64,000 nt of DNA from Pedobacter changchengzhani (GTDB lineage: Bacteria; Bacteroidota; Bacteroidia; Sphingobacteriales; Sphingobacteriaceae). The notes under the pieces were generated by a model. The model was not told where the DNA came from and ran no database searches. It worked only from the letters and a program-made list of their open reading frames with translations. Each line of letters opens with the position of its first letter. Position 1 is the stretch's first letter. Where the stretch lies: contig NZ_SJCY01000013.1 of assembly GCF_004354365.1 (NCBI RefSeq), positions 25,614-89,613 of the forward strand, in the 5' to 3' direction. Made by a program: the position numbers and the translations under genes. Below are positions 1 to 8,714 of the stretch, one piece after another.

Positions 1-1142
1 CAGAAATTCCGAAAATTTTTAATGTTTTAATCATCGATAGTGTAACCATTCAAGTTAATTTTTCAAAACCTGTAGATAGTCTTTCAGCATCATTACCTTC
101 AAATTATTTAATTAATAATGGGGTAGGAGAAGCCAAATCGGCGGTTGTGAGCTCACCATTATTCGTTAGTGTGCTTTTAAAGTTTGCAGAGGTTACAAAG
201 GGTATTCAAAATACATTAACCGTAAAAAATGTAACTGATTGTGCAGGAAACTTAATTGATCCGCTAAATAATACCGCTACACTTTTTATGGCAAAAAAGC
301 CACTGAAGAATGAAATTCTAATCAGCGAAGTATTATTTAATCCGAAAGGCAATGGCGTAGATTTTGTTGAAATTTTTAACAATTCAGACCATGAATTGGA
401 TTTGAAGGATTTACAATTGGCAAATGCCGATGTAAGCGGAAACCCTGCGAGTGTTAAGGATATCTCTGCAAATAGCCTGTATATTTTACCTGGCAGTTAT
501 TGGGTGCTAAGTACAAACAGTTCAAATGTAAAAGCAAATTATTATGTAGAAAATCCCAATAATTTCGTTCCATTAACCAGCTTTCCGAGTTTTAACAATG
601 ATAAAGGTAGCGCTATAATTTTAACCAATAACCAAATTTTAGATAGGTTTAATTATACCGAAAAAATGCATAATGTTTTACTTCAAAATCCTGATGGAGT
701 TTCTTTAGAACGGGTATCTTTTACAAAAGGAAGCAACGAAATCGGCAATTTTAAATCTGCTGCATCTTCGGTAGGTTTTGCCACGCCAACCTATAAAAAT
801 TCACAACAATTAATTGGTAATGAAACTTATGTTAAATTAGTTTCTAAAACTTTTTCTCCTGATGGCGATGGTTTTGAGGATTTACTTTATTTGGATTATA
901 AGCTCGAAGAAAACTCAAATTTAGCCACTGTAAATATTTTTACAGATAGGGGAAAGTTGGTTAAGAAACTACTTAAAAACCAAACAATTGCAACGTCTGG
1001 GCAATTAATTTGGGATGGTTTAAACGATGCAGGAGGTAGGTGTAGCGTTGGGATTTATGTATTGGTTTTTGAGTCATTTGATTTAAATGGAAACATCAAC
1101 AAGTTTAAAAATACATTTGTACTGGCCACTAAATTAAATTGA
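1..1142 (+). CDS. Surface/secreted protein with lamin-tail domain and FlgD-like C-terminal domain (5' truncated)
   Basis: The frame is open from base 3, so the gene starts upstream of the window; the GTG at 147 is only an internal codon. The visible part is about 380 residues. It begins with an Ig-like stretch. A lamin-tail-type domain follows (ILISEVLFNP, then VDFVEIFNNS, about bases 310-800). The C-terminal module has the SPDGDGFEDLL motif and ends TSGQLIWDGLNDAGG...GIYVLVFE, typical of FlgD-like Ig domains at the ends of large Bacteroidota exported proteins. Role is probably extracellular or cell-surface; no catalytic motif is visible. The ending is close in style to gliding/T9SS-associated C-terminal domains, but I see no clear type A sorting signal. 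Confidence 0.75.
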   Translation, partial: EIPKIFNVLIIDSVTIQVNFSKPVDSLSASLPSNYLINNGVGEAKSAVVSSPLFVSVLLKFAEVTKGIQNTLTVKNVTDCAGNLIDPLNNTATLFMAKKPLKNEILISEVLFNPKGNGVDFVEIFNNSDHELDLKDLQLANADVSGNPASVKDISANSLYILPGSYWVLSTNSSNVKANYYVENPNNFVPLTSFPSFNNDKGSAIILTNNQILDRFNYTEKMHNVLLQNPDGVSLERVSFTKGSNEIGNFKSAASSVGFATPTYKNSQQLIGNETYVKLVSKTFSPDGDGFEDLLYLDYKLEENSNLATVNIFTDRGKLVKKLLKNQTIATSGQLIWDGLNDAGGRCSVGIYVLVFESFDLNGNINKFKNTFVLATKLN

Positions 1143-1182
1143 TTGTAAAATTAAAACCGGCGGTAATGATCTAAAAAAAAGC

Positions 1183-1563
1183 TTAATCATTCTTCACTGC
1201 TAAAATATATTTAACCATTTTTTTAGCGTCCTCTTTTTTTATCGTTGTATGTGGCGCCATGGGTACAGTGCCCCAAACTCCATTTCCTCCTTTTATAATT
1301 TTAGTTGTAAGGTTGTTAATGTTCTTTTCTGTTGGTTTATATTTTTGAGCAATTTCAAGATATGCAGGTCCAATCATTGTTTCCAATTTTGTGTGGCAAC
1401 TACTACAATCAGATTTATCTATTAATTTTTCGCCAGAAGTTGTTTGTAAAATATCATGAACAAAATTTTTTGCAACAACTTTGTTTTTGATTTCGGAATC
1501 TGCATTTTTAAAAGATGCCATTAATAAAACTATTGCAGTTAATAAAAATATCGCCTTTTTCAT
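1183..1563 (-). CDS. Small monoheme c-type cytochrome
   Basis: 126 residues with an N-terminal hydrophobic signal segment (residues 1-18). One heme-binding CSSCH motif lies at 53-57 and the likely axial methionine is M102 in the VPMAPH loop, the usual layout of a class I cytochrome c. It should be a periplasmic or membrane-attached electron carrier. It has an unusually clear Shine-Dalgarno sequence for this genome: AAGGAG on the minus strand at 1575-1580, 11 nt before the ATG. It is transcribed divergently from tdh across a 397-bp spacer. The partner oxidoreductase is not in the window. Confidence 0.85.
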   Translation of the reverse strand: MKKAIFLLTAIVLLMASFKNADSEIKNKVVAKNFVHDILQTTSGEKLIDKSDCSSCHTKLETMIGPAYLEIAQKYKPTEKNINNLTTKIIKGGNGVWGTVPMAPHTTIKKEDAKKMVKYILAVKND

Positions 1564-1960
1564 TTTTTGTTATCTCCTTTTTAATGTTTTTTGATGGAAT
1601 TTACAGATGTCTATGCCTATAATTTAAACTTTCTCTTTAAGCTTTCGGCATAATTTAAAAACCTAATTAGCAGTCAGAAACTTTCATCAATTAAACCTAA
1701 ATAAGATGATTATAGTTTTGAAAATTTAACGTTTTTATACTTTTAGCCTCTGCAACAATCAAAATTACAATTTTATTTTTGGAGTAAAAACCACCTCATT
1801 TTACAAAAAAATCTATTTTTAGCTCATCAAATATCATTTTATATAAAAGTAAATGCAATTATCATTGATAAAAACGTAAAAAATTAAGGTATGCTTACAT
1901 TATAAAATATATCAATAGGATTTAAAGCATTTTTCTAACTTTGCTGTTCAGAATAAATTT
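1564..1960. other. Divergent intergenic region between cytochrome c and tdh
   Basis: An AT-rich 397-bp spacer with no supported ORF. It holds the minus-strand ribosome-binding site of the cytochrome gene (1575-1580) and, at its right end, a Bacteroidota -7 promoter element for tdh (TAACTTTG, 1936-1943). I see no repeat array or RNA gene in it. Confidence 0.6.
1936..1943 (+). promoter_or_regulatory. Bacteroidota -7 promoter element upstream of tdh
   Basis: TAACTTTG matches TAnnTTTG, the -7 consensus of the Bacteroidota primary sigma factor. It ends 17 nt before the ATG at 1961. No convincing -33 TTTG was seen. Confidence 0.5.
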
Positions 1961-2905
1961 ATGCAGGAAAAAATTATTGTTTTAGGCTCAAATGGTCAAA
2001 TCGGCACAGAACTGGTTAATGCTTTACGCAAAATAAATGGCGATGACAATGTTATTGCCTGCGATATTAGAAGACCAGATTACGACATCAAAAATTCGGC
2101 ACCATTTGAATTTGTTAACGTTTTAGAAAAAGACGTTATAAAAGCTGTTTTCGATAAGTATCAACCAACTCAGGTTTATTTGTTGGCTGCATTATTATCC
2201 GCCACAGGCGAACAAAACCCTAAATTAGCATGGGATTTGAATATGAACGGCCTATTAAATGTGTTAGATTTAGCTTTAGAATTTAAAACAAAAAAGGTTT
2301 ATTGGCCAAGTTCTATCGCTGTTTTTGGACCAAGTTCTCCAAAAGATAATACCCCTCAAAATACCATTATGGATCCAAATACCGTTTATGGTATTAGCAA
2401 ATTAGCTGGCGAAAGATGGTGTGAATATTATCATGAAAAATATGGTTTGGATGTGCGTAGTATTCGCTACCCGGGATTGATCAGTTATAAAGCAGCGCCT
2501 GGTGGTGGTACAACCGATTATGCCATACATATTTTTCACGATGCGCTAAAAAAAGGTTGTTACCAAAGCTTTTTAAATGCTGGATCTGAGTTGCCAATGA
2601 TGTATATGGACGATGCAATTAGGGCAACTATTGAACTTATGGATGCACCTGCTGATAAAATTACGGTTAGAAGCAGTTATAATCTTGCCGGAGTAAGTTT
2701 TACGCCAGAGGTTTTAGCAGCGGAAATTAGAAAGCATATTCCTAATTTTGAACTCACTTACGGACCTAATGATCCACGCCAAAAAATTGCTGATAGCTGG
2801 CCACATTCTATAAATGATGATTACGCTGCAAAAGATTGGAACTGGAAACCTGAGTTTGATTTAGAAAAACTTACGGTAGATATGTTAGATAATTTAAAGA
2901 AATAA
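1961..2905 (+). CDS. tdh: L-threonine 3-dehydrogenase, SDR (epimerase-like) type
   Basis: 314 residues. The Rossmann motif GSNGQIG is at 9-15, and the catalytic pair is Y143-x3-K147 in VYGISKLAG, preceded by the PSSIAVFGP strand with the catalytic serine. The sequence fits the SDR-type threonine dehydrogenase found in Bacteroidota rather than the zinc-dependent Tdh of E. coli. It oxidises L-threonine with NAD to 2-amino-3-oxobutyrate, the substrate of Kbl, whose gene lies at 8715-9902 on the same strand but is not adjacent. A heptamer repeat array begins inside the stop region (2904-2938). Confidence 0.85.
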   Translation: MQEKIIVLGSNGQIGTELVNALRKINGDDNVIACDIRRPDYDIKNSAPFEFVNVLEKDVIKAVFDKYQPTQVYLLAALLSATGEQNPKLAWDLNMNGLLNVLDLALEFKTKKVYWPSSIAVFGPSSPKDNTPQNTIMDPNTVYGISKLAGERWCEYYHEKYGLDVRSIRYPGLISYKAAPGGGTTDYAIHIFHDALKKGCYQSFLNAGSELPMMYMDDAIRATIELMDAPADKITVRSSYNLAGVSFTPEVLAAEIRKHIPNFELTYGPNDPRQKIADSWPHSINDDYAAKDWNWKPEFDLEKLTVDMLDNLKK

Positions 2906-2938
2906 GGTTAAAGATAAAAGGTTTAAGGCGTAAGGTTT
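2904..2938 (+). repeat. Heptamer array, 5 units of AAGNNNN
   Basis: Five consecutive 7-nt units read AAGGTTA, AAGATAA, AAGGTTT, AAGGCGT, AAGGTTT. The array starts on the last bases of the tdh stop codon and is one of a dispersed set of 7-nt periodic arrays in this window. Confidence 0.8.
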
Positions 2939-3042
2939 TGCAATTGTCTAGATATTCAATATGTCAAAAAAATGCTTTGGGTTTAAATAATTAGTTTATA
3001 AAAAATAAAACAAAGTTGGAAGTGATTTTTGAGGCATATTGT

Positions 3043-3070
3043 CTTGATACTTGATACTCAATACTTGATA
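3043..3070 (+). repeat. Heptamer array, 4 units of CTTGATA
   Basis: Units read CTTGATA, CTTGATA, CTCAATA, CTTGATA. The array ends 11 nt before the yebC start codon, within its probable 5' leader. Confidence 0.8.
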
Positions 3071-3081
3071 CTAAGAAAAAA

Positions 3082-3810
3082 ATGGGAAGAGCATTCGAAT
3101 TTAGAAAAGAAAGAAAATTTAAACGTTGGGCAAAAATGGCCGTTCAGTTTACACGTATCGGAAAGGATATTGTAATGGCGGTTAAAGATGCAGGACCTCA
3201 TCCAGAAACCAACTCTCGTTTACGTACGGCAATGCAAAATGCCAAAGCGGTAAACATGCCGAAAGATAGGGTAGAAGCCGCCATAAAACGTGCTTCGGAT
3301 AAATCTATGGCCAATTATGAGGAAATTATTTATGAAGGTTATGCGCCTCATGGCGTTGCTATATTAATTGAAACGGCTACCGATAATACCAACCGAACTG
3401 TTGCAAATGTGCGCAGTTATTTTAATAAAACAGATGGTTCTTTAGGTAAAACTGGGTCATTAGATTTTATTTTCAACCGTAAATCTATTTTCAGATTCGT
3501 ACCTGCAGAAAATTTAGATTTAGAAGAATTGGAGTTTGAATTGATCGACGCTGGTTTGGAAGAATTATATGTAGAAGCTGATGAAGAAGGAAACGACATT
3601 GCAGTTGCACAAGGAACGTTCGAGAACTTCGGTCCGTTGCAAAAGGCTTTAGAAGAGAAAGGTATTGAACTTAAAAGTTCTAAATTAGAACGTATTGCAC
3701 TTTCTCATCACGAAGTTAGTGAGGAGCATGTTGCCGATGTTCTAAAATTGATTGATAAGTTGGAAGAGGACGATGATGTGCAAGCCGTTTATCATAATAT
3801 GGCTGAGTAG
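3082..3810 (+). CDS. YebC/PmpR (TACO1) family protein
   Basis: 242 residues, full length for the family. The N-terminus MGRAFEFRKERKFKRWAKMA is a diverged form of the usual MAGHSKW start, and the region DRVEAAIKRASDK...YEEIIYEGYAPHGVAILIE is the conserved core of the family. Members act as DNA-binding regulators or, as shown for some bacterial and mitochondrial homologues, as factors that relieve ribosome stalling; which applies here cannot be read from the sequence. It stands alone on the plus strand after tdh. Confidence 0.88.
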   Translation: MGRAFEFRKERKFKRWAKMAVQFTRIGKDIVMAVKDAGPHPETNSRLRTAMQNAKAVNMPKDRVEAAIKRASDKSMANYEEIIYEGYAPHGVAILIETATDNTNRTVANVRSYFNKTDGSLGKTGSLDFIFNRKSIFRFVPAENLDLEELEFELIDAGLEELYVEADEEGNDIAVAQGTFENFGPLQKALEEKGIELKSSKLERIALSHHEVSEEHVADVLKLIDKLEEDDDVQAVYHNMAE

Positions 3811-3828
3811 TAGCTTATGATTTTTTAC

Positions 3829-4046
3829 AAAAAAGGCTGTCTCATAATCAATTTTGAAGACTTGTTAACAGAATAACATTTCGCAAGGTCGTCATTCCCG
3901 TGAAAACGGGAATCTTAAAGCGATAGAAAGGCTATGAAATACCTACTAAAGCATTAGGATGCCCAGTCAAGCTGAGCATGACGAAACCGCCAAATTTAAT
4001 TCTTATACAATATCCTGGGTTTTTATTTTGAGACAGCCTCTTTTTT
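3829..4046. mobile_element. MITE-like element with GGCTGTCTCA terminal inverted repeats
   Basis: The ends are perfect 10-bp inverted repeats, GGCTGTCTCA at 3835-3844 and TGAGACAGCC at 4029-4038, extended by A-rich and T-rich flanks. The interior has no ORF but holds a hairpin (ATTCCCGT...ACGGGAAT, about 3894-3913). GGCTGTCTCA-type ends are common on Bacteroidota insertion sequences, so this is probably a non-autonomous derivative. It fills most of the 320-bp gap between yebC and the DUF3667 gene. Confidence 0.6.
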
Positions 4047-4130
4047 TTGTTTTTAAAAGAGTTAGAGTTGAGTTAATTGAAACTTACTACGATTTTATTC
4101 TCACTATAAGAGGAAAGGATCTAATCTACA

Positions 4131-4844
4131 TTAGATAATTAAATCAATTAATTTTCCGAGTAAAATTGCGCTTAATGAAAATGTAATAAATCCTAAAATA
4201 TATGCGGCTAATGCTTTAAGGTAGTTCGTAAATTTTTCTTTACCAAAAAATTGACCAATTGCCCACGCAGCATATAAGAAGCCAATTATACCACCGGCCT
4301 GCATCAATTCTATATGAGTAATTACCTGGAAAATAGCGAAAATTGTAAAAAATAACATCCCCATTCCCATTACAAAGCACAACAGAATCAAGATTTCGAA
4401 AAAATTATAATTATGTTTTTTAAAAAGAATTTTGATCCAAAGTGCAATAAAAGCACCCATAATTATGTTCGAATAACCATAGTGATCTTGCACCCATTTA
4501 AAAATTAAGATGGTAGCAGATTTCTTTACCTCGTCGTATTTTATGTATCCATCCTCTAAATGGAAAAAATGAGTGACAATTGTATAAAGCAGTGAAGTTA
4601 TAATTATGAAAATAATTGGTTTAACCAAACGGCTTCTATTTTCAAAGAAAAAATTTCTTACACTTTCTCCAGGTTTTGTTAGTAGTCCTAGTATGGTGTA
4701 AAGTATTCCTTTTTCAAAATGTAGAACATGCTCAATTTCATGAATAATGTAGTGGCCATCTATGCGCTTAAGTTTTGAAGCGCGCCCACAAGTTGGACAA
4801 AATGGTGAGTTTAATTGGTCGTTACAATTTTGGCAACCTGTCAT
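4131..4844 (-). CDS. DUF3667 membrane protein with N-terminal zinc ribbon
   Basis: 237 residues. Cysteines at 4, 7, 16 and 19 (CQNC...CPTC) form a short zinc ribbon. A conserved amphipathic segment follows (HEIEHVLHFEKGILYT...LTKPGESVRNFF), then about five membrane helices from residue 75 to the end. This matches the DUF3667 family found in Bacteroidota, whose function is not known. It ends near the MITE-like element and is transcribed in the same direction as trhO. Confidence 0.8.
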   Translation of the reverse strand: MTGCQNCNDQLNSPFCPTCGRASKLKRIDGHYIIHEIEHVLHFEKGILYTILGLLTKPGESVRNFFFENRSRLVKPIIFIIITSLLYTIVTHFFHLEDGYIKYDEVKKSATILIFKWVQDHYGYSNIIMGAFIALWIKILFKKHNYNFFEILILLCFVMGMGMLFFTIFAIFQVITHIELMQAGGIIGFLYAAWAIGQFFGKEKFTNYLKALAAYILGFITFSLSAILLGKLIDLII

Positions 4845-4985
4845 TTATATTGGGTTATTGGCTAATTAGTTAATTATTAAATGGTTTTACTATGTCTTTT
4901 GCTGGATTCTATTTTCATTATCTACAAAAATATAACTTTTCCGAAAGCAAAAAATCAAGCGGAAATTTTTAGAAAGCAACCTTCT

Positions 4986-5945
4986 TTAAAAGTTTACCGA
5001 GGTGCTTTCTTCTATCTTTTTATTTACGGTCTGCGGTACTTTAACATAATATCCAGTTCCATCGTAAGGTCGGTTTCGCGGGTGTGTTGTGCAGGCCGTT
5101 GAGCAACATCCATTTAAAGCATCTCCGCAATCGTCGCATTGGGTAATGTGCTCATTACATTCTGGATTAGCACAATTTATCATTTTTGGTGTGGTTTTGC
5201 CACAATTGTAACAAACTGAAATTACGGTTGGATTAACCGAATTTACATCTACAGCAATGCGGTTATCAAAAACATAACATTTTCCGTCGAAATTTGCGCC
5301 ACCAGCTTCCTTACCGTATTTTATAATACCTCCGTGCAGTTGGTAAACGTCGTTAAAACCATGATGTAGAAGTAAAGCCGATGCTTTTTCACACTTTATG
5401 CCACCTGTGCAATAGGTCATTATCTTCTTATCCTTATATTTTGCAAGTGCATTTATTTGCTCAGGGAAATCCCTAAAATTATCAATATCTAAAGTAATGG
5501 CATTTTTAAATTTCCCTAAATTATGCTCGTAATTCGACCGTACATCCAAAACAATCACGTCATCCTGATCCAACATTTCTCTAAACTCAGTTGGTTCTAA
5601 GTACTTCCCAGTTTTTTCATTTGGGTTGATAATACTCGTATCTCTTAATCCAGAATGTACAATCTCTGACTTGTATCGACAGTGCATTTTAATAAAGGAA
5701 GGTTCTTCGACATCATCGATTTTAAACTCAGTTTTCGTAAACCTTTCATCGGCATGTATGGCTAACATATACGCTTCGCAAGCTTCTGCAGTGCCAGAAA
5801 CTGTGCCGTTTAGGCCTTCATCAGCCACAATAATGCGCCCAACTAAATTGATTGATTTACAAAATTTAAGGTGTTCATCGGCAAATTTTTCAGCCTCTGC
5901 TATGTAACTATAGCAATAATAGAGTAGTGTTTGGTATTTTATCAT
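4986..5945 (-). CDS. trhO: tRNA uridine(34) hydroxylase, rhodanese family
   Basis: 319 residues. An N-terminal ferredoxin-like region (about 1-95, with ADEGLNGTVSG) is followed by a rhodanese domain (about 115-220) with the active-site loop CTGGIKCEK, catalytic C179. The C-terminus carries a cysteine-rich zinc-binding-like tail (CYNCGK, CANPEC, CDDCG, CCSTAC). This layout is that of TrhO/YceA, which makes 5-hydroxyuridine at the wobble position of tRNAs. A -7 element lies at 5986-5993 on the minus strand. Confidence 0.9.
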   Translation of the reverse strand: MIKYQTLLYYCYSYIAEAEKFADEHLKFCKSINLVGRIIVADEGLNGTVSGTAEACEAYMLAIHADERFTKTEFKIDDVEEPSFIKMHCRYKSEIVHSGLRDTSIINPNEKTGKYLEPTEFREMLDQDDVIVLDVRSNYEHNLGKFKNAITLDIDNFRDFPEQINALAKYKDKKIMTYCTGGIKCEKASALLLHHGFNDVYQLHGGIIKYGKEAGGANFDGKCYVFDNRIAVDVNSVNPTVISVCYNCGKTTPKMINCANPECNEHITQCDDCGDALNGCCSTACTTHPRNRPYDGTGYYVKVPQTVNKKIEESTSVNF

Positions 5946-5985
5946 AAAGCACTTGATACCGCTGCAAACGGCGTTTAAAGCAATG

Positions 5986-5993
5986 CAAAGATA
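5986..5993 (-). promoter_or_regulatory. -7 promoter element for trhO
   Basis: On the minus strand the bases read TATCTTTG, matching TAnnTTTG. It lies 40 nt before the trhO start codon. Confidence 0.45.
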
Positions 5994-5998
5994 GCGAA

Positions 5999-6072
5999 AA
6001 AGGTTAAAGCTGAAAGGTTAAAGGTAAATGGTTTTAACTTACGCCTTTAATCCTTATGCCTTCCACCTTTTT
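5999..6072. repeat. Heptamer arrays in opposite orientation (AAAGGTT / CCTTNNN)
   Basis: The left part has five units (AAAGGTT, AAAGCTG, AAAGGTT, AAAGGTA, AATGGTT; 5999-6033). The right part has the complementary sense (CCTTATG, CCTTCCA, CCTTTTT; 6052-6072) and runs into the stop codon of the DUF5686 gene. Together they resemble a loose palindrome made of heptamers in the gap between trhO and that gene. Confidence 0.75.
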
Positions 6073-8518
6073 ACAAACCGTAACTCAACCTAAAGCCTTG
6101 CGAAATCTTTTTAGCGCCATCGTAAGCAAAGCCATAACTTGCTCTTAAAATTAACCGCTGAAAACCAAAATAAAATTCTTTATAATTTCTTTTTTCTGGC
6201 GATGATAGGTAACCGCCACCAATAAACTCTTCTAACTTTAATTTGCGCAGTAGTGGGACTTTATTGGTGAAAAACCCTGCAAAATTATGCTCTGCATGCG
6301 CTTCAAAATATTGCTTATTGGTGCTAAATTGGTAAAATTCTAAATACTGAAATTTTCGAATATTTGGAGGGAATATGGTTGATATGTTACCCGAGAAGTG
6401 TTTGTATTCTGGGAAGTAATTAGAATTGCTGTTTAAAAATTTGCCAGCACCAATTAATAAGGTGGAATAGCCAAATAAGCCAAAACCAATTCGTTCTTGA
6501 AATAATTCCAATTTTGCAAAATCGTAATCTACATCGCTATTTAAAATATCTTTAAACCCCTTTTTATATAGCACAGTAATTTTTGGATATTTAGACTCTG
6601 TATAAAATTTCCCATCGGGCCGTGTAATAAACTTTTGCCCAATAGCGTACATTAAGCTCGCCGTTGTGGTAAACGACGTGTAATTAGGGAACAACGGCGT
6701 TTCTTCATTTGGATTAAAAGGATTATTTGAGGTAAACTCACGGTCTTTTACGTCAATTATTTTAAAATTCGAGTGATTTACAAGTGTACTATTCTTATTG
6801 TAATCGACACTTAAACTCGCTTGTAAGCCGTTAAGTAATTCTCTAGAAGTGTTTAGATTTACATATTTCTTTTCATAAAATTTTGGGAAATTCCGCTCAT
6901 ATAAAAGAGAGTTTATGGTATTTCCTAAAGGTGTAAGCGAGCCGAAACTATTTAAATCAAATATCCCATTGCCAAATGAAAATCCTACACTTGCGCGTTT
7001 AATAGGGTTGTAAGCGTAATTCCCGCTTATTGAACCTGTAAGTTTTTGGTTAGCAAAGCCATACCTAAATTCTGGTCTAATGCTATAATTAACCCTGTTT
7101 TCGAAAGCTTTGCGGTAAGTAACACCATATTTAAGTACAAAACCCTCAACTGTGTTGTAAAAAATACCCCTCCATAATGGGTCAAAAGCATAAGATTCTT
7201 TGTTAAAACGATCATTTACGGTATAGCCTCTAATTAAAAGTTTGCCTAGACCAAATTTGTTATTTTCTCGCTCTAACGAATCGAGATAAGGTTTCGATTC
7301 CTTGCGCTTAGCAATGCTATCTTTACGAATGTAATTTGAACTTTCGTCGATAGTGAGCGGAATAGGACGATTGTTTTTCCAATAAACCGAATCTTTTTTA
7401 TTTACCAACTCGGTCACTTTTAATATCTCTCCGCTAAAAAAGTTTTTTGGAAATTTTGGATTAAGGTCATAATTACTGTAAACGCCCACGTAATAACCTT
7501 GAAACTTAAACCCTAATATACTCCCAGTAAATTGAAAATTAATGTTTGTAGGGACATACATTTGCTTAATTTTTGTAAACTGTTGATTTACGTTTAAGGT
7601 ATCAACAAAATTTATTCCTGAGTTTTGAGTGAGGTATAAATCGGTGTTGTAAATTCTCCAACTATCATCTAAAATATAAATTATACCCCTAAAAACTGGG
7701 TCATTGGCTCTTCTCGGGATAACCTCAATCTTATTTACGGTTTCGCCATTTTCTCTAGTCTCGCCCAAAAATTTATACTGATAATAAAATAGTGCATTGT
7801 CTGCTATTGGTGAAATAAATCCCCGAGAACTCAATTTATTTTCGAGCAGGTAATTTTCGTAAAAGTTGATAATTAAATCTGAAGCTTTGTTAAAACTAAA
7901 GCCGTTATTTCTGCCTGCAACCTTTGATGAAATCATCTCCTCGTGGATGTTGTTGGGCCTTTTAAAGCTAAATTTACTTTCAGATTCTGATAAATAAATA
8001 ATACCCTTTCTATTGGTATCCAAATCCAAAACTTTCTGAATATCTCTGCCCATAAACTTTTTTGGCGCACCTTTCAATTTCTGTACACCTTTTATATACA
8101 CGTCACAGGTGTATGAATTTAATTCGTTCAAATGTTTTTTCCGCTCTTTTATTGCGTTTCTTATAATGGCATAAGCAGGGTCTTCGGCATTTGCGTTAAC
8201 CGTAACATTATTTAAGTTGTATGCTTCGGCAGTTAGGGCAATGTTTAGTGTTGTATTTTCAACTACATCAATACCGCGCGCTAACTGTTTAAAGCCTACA
8301 GCCCTAAAGTTTAATTCGTAACTACCTTTATTTAATTTTAGGGTGTAAAAACCATCAATATTTGCTGATGTGCCCTTTGTTGTATTTTTTAAATAAATAG
8401 TTGCAAATGGAACAGGCTTGCCATCAGCATCTTTAATTAATCCGCTCAACACAAATTGCTGGGCATAAGTAAATGAAGCAGTAAAGAGTAAAAGCAGTAA
8501 AGCAAAACTTAATTTCAT
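6071..8518 (-). CDS. DUF5686 outer-membrane protein with carboxypeptidase-regulatory-like domain
   Basis: 815 residues from the ATG at 8518; the frame stays open to a TTG at 8545, but the ATG directly precedes a good signal peptide ending SFTYAQQ. After it comes a carboxypeptidase-D regulatory-like domain (GLIKDADGKPVPFATIYLKN, about 25-110), then the DUF5686 region, with an aromatic-rich, beta-strand-like C-terminal half ending in RLSYGL, as in outer-membrane barrels. The architecture resembles SusC-like proteins in its N-terminal domain only; no TonB box or plug is visible. Function is unknown; envelope location is inferred. Confidence 0.8.
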   Translation of the reverse strand: MKLSFALLLLLFTASFTYAQQFVLSGLIKDADGKPVPFATIYLKNTTKGTSANIDGFYTLKLNKGSYELNFRAVGFKQLARGIDVVENTTLNIALTAEAYNLNNVTVNANAEDPAYAIIRNAIKERKKHLNELNSYTCDVYIKGVQKLKGAPKKFMGRDIQKVLDLDTNRKGIIYLSESESKFSFKRPNNIHEEMISSKVAGRNNGFSFNKASDLIINFYENYLLENKLSSRGFISPIADNALFYYQYKFLGETRENGETVNKIEVIPRRANDPVFRGIIYILDDSWRIYNTDLYLTQNSGINFVDTLNVNQQFTKIKQMYVPTNINFQFTGSILGFKFQGYYVGVYSNYDLNPKFPKNFFSGEILKVTELVNKKDSVYWKNNRPIPLTIDESSNYIRKDSIAKRKESKPYLDSLERENNKFGLGKLLIRGYTVNDRFNKESYAFDPLWRGIFYNTVEGFVLKYGVTYRKAFENRVNYSIRPEFRYGFANQKLTGSISGNYAYNPIKRASVGFSFGNGIFDLNSFGSLTPLGNTINSLLYERNFPKFYEKKYVNLNTSRELLNGLQASLSVDYNKNSTLVNHSNFKIIDVKDREFTSNNPFNPNEETPLFPNYTSFTTTASLMYAIGQKFITRPDGKFYTESKYPKITVLYKKGFKDILNSDVDYDFAKLELFQERIGFGLFGYSTLLIGAGKFLNSNSNYFPEYKHFSGNISTIFPPNIRKFQYLEFYQFSTNKQYFEAHAEHNFAGFFTNKVPLLRKLKLEEFIGGGYLSSPEKRNYKEFYFGFQRLILRASYGFAYDGAKKISQGFRLSYGL

Positions 8519-8680
8519 GTAGTTTTTATAATTTTTATTATTCAAGTAAAGTTAACAATACACATTAATGCATTTAAAGTTTGTAAGTTGTTAAAAATAA
8601 TTTGTTTAAACGTTATGCAATCATATTACCTTACCAATAATTTATTATTCATAAACGTTTAAACCTATTGTGTCTTTTAT

Positions 8681-8688
8681 TAACTTTG
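8681..8688 (+). promoter_or_regulatory. -7 promoter element for kbl
   Basis: TAACTTTG matches the -7 consensus and ends 26 nt before the kbl ATG. Confidence 0.5.
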
Positions 8689-8714
8689 GGCTTCTTTAAC
8701 AAATAACACAAGTT

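Noticed and set aside
3417..3599. Serine/lysine-rich minus-strand frame inside yebC
   Set aside because: It is antisense to a clear conserved gene and has no recognisable family or start signal.
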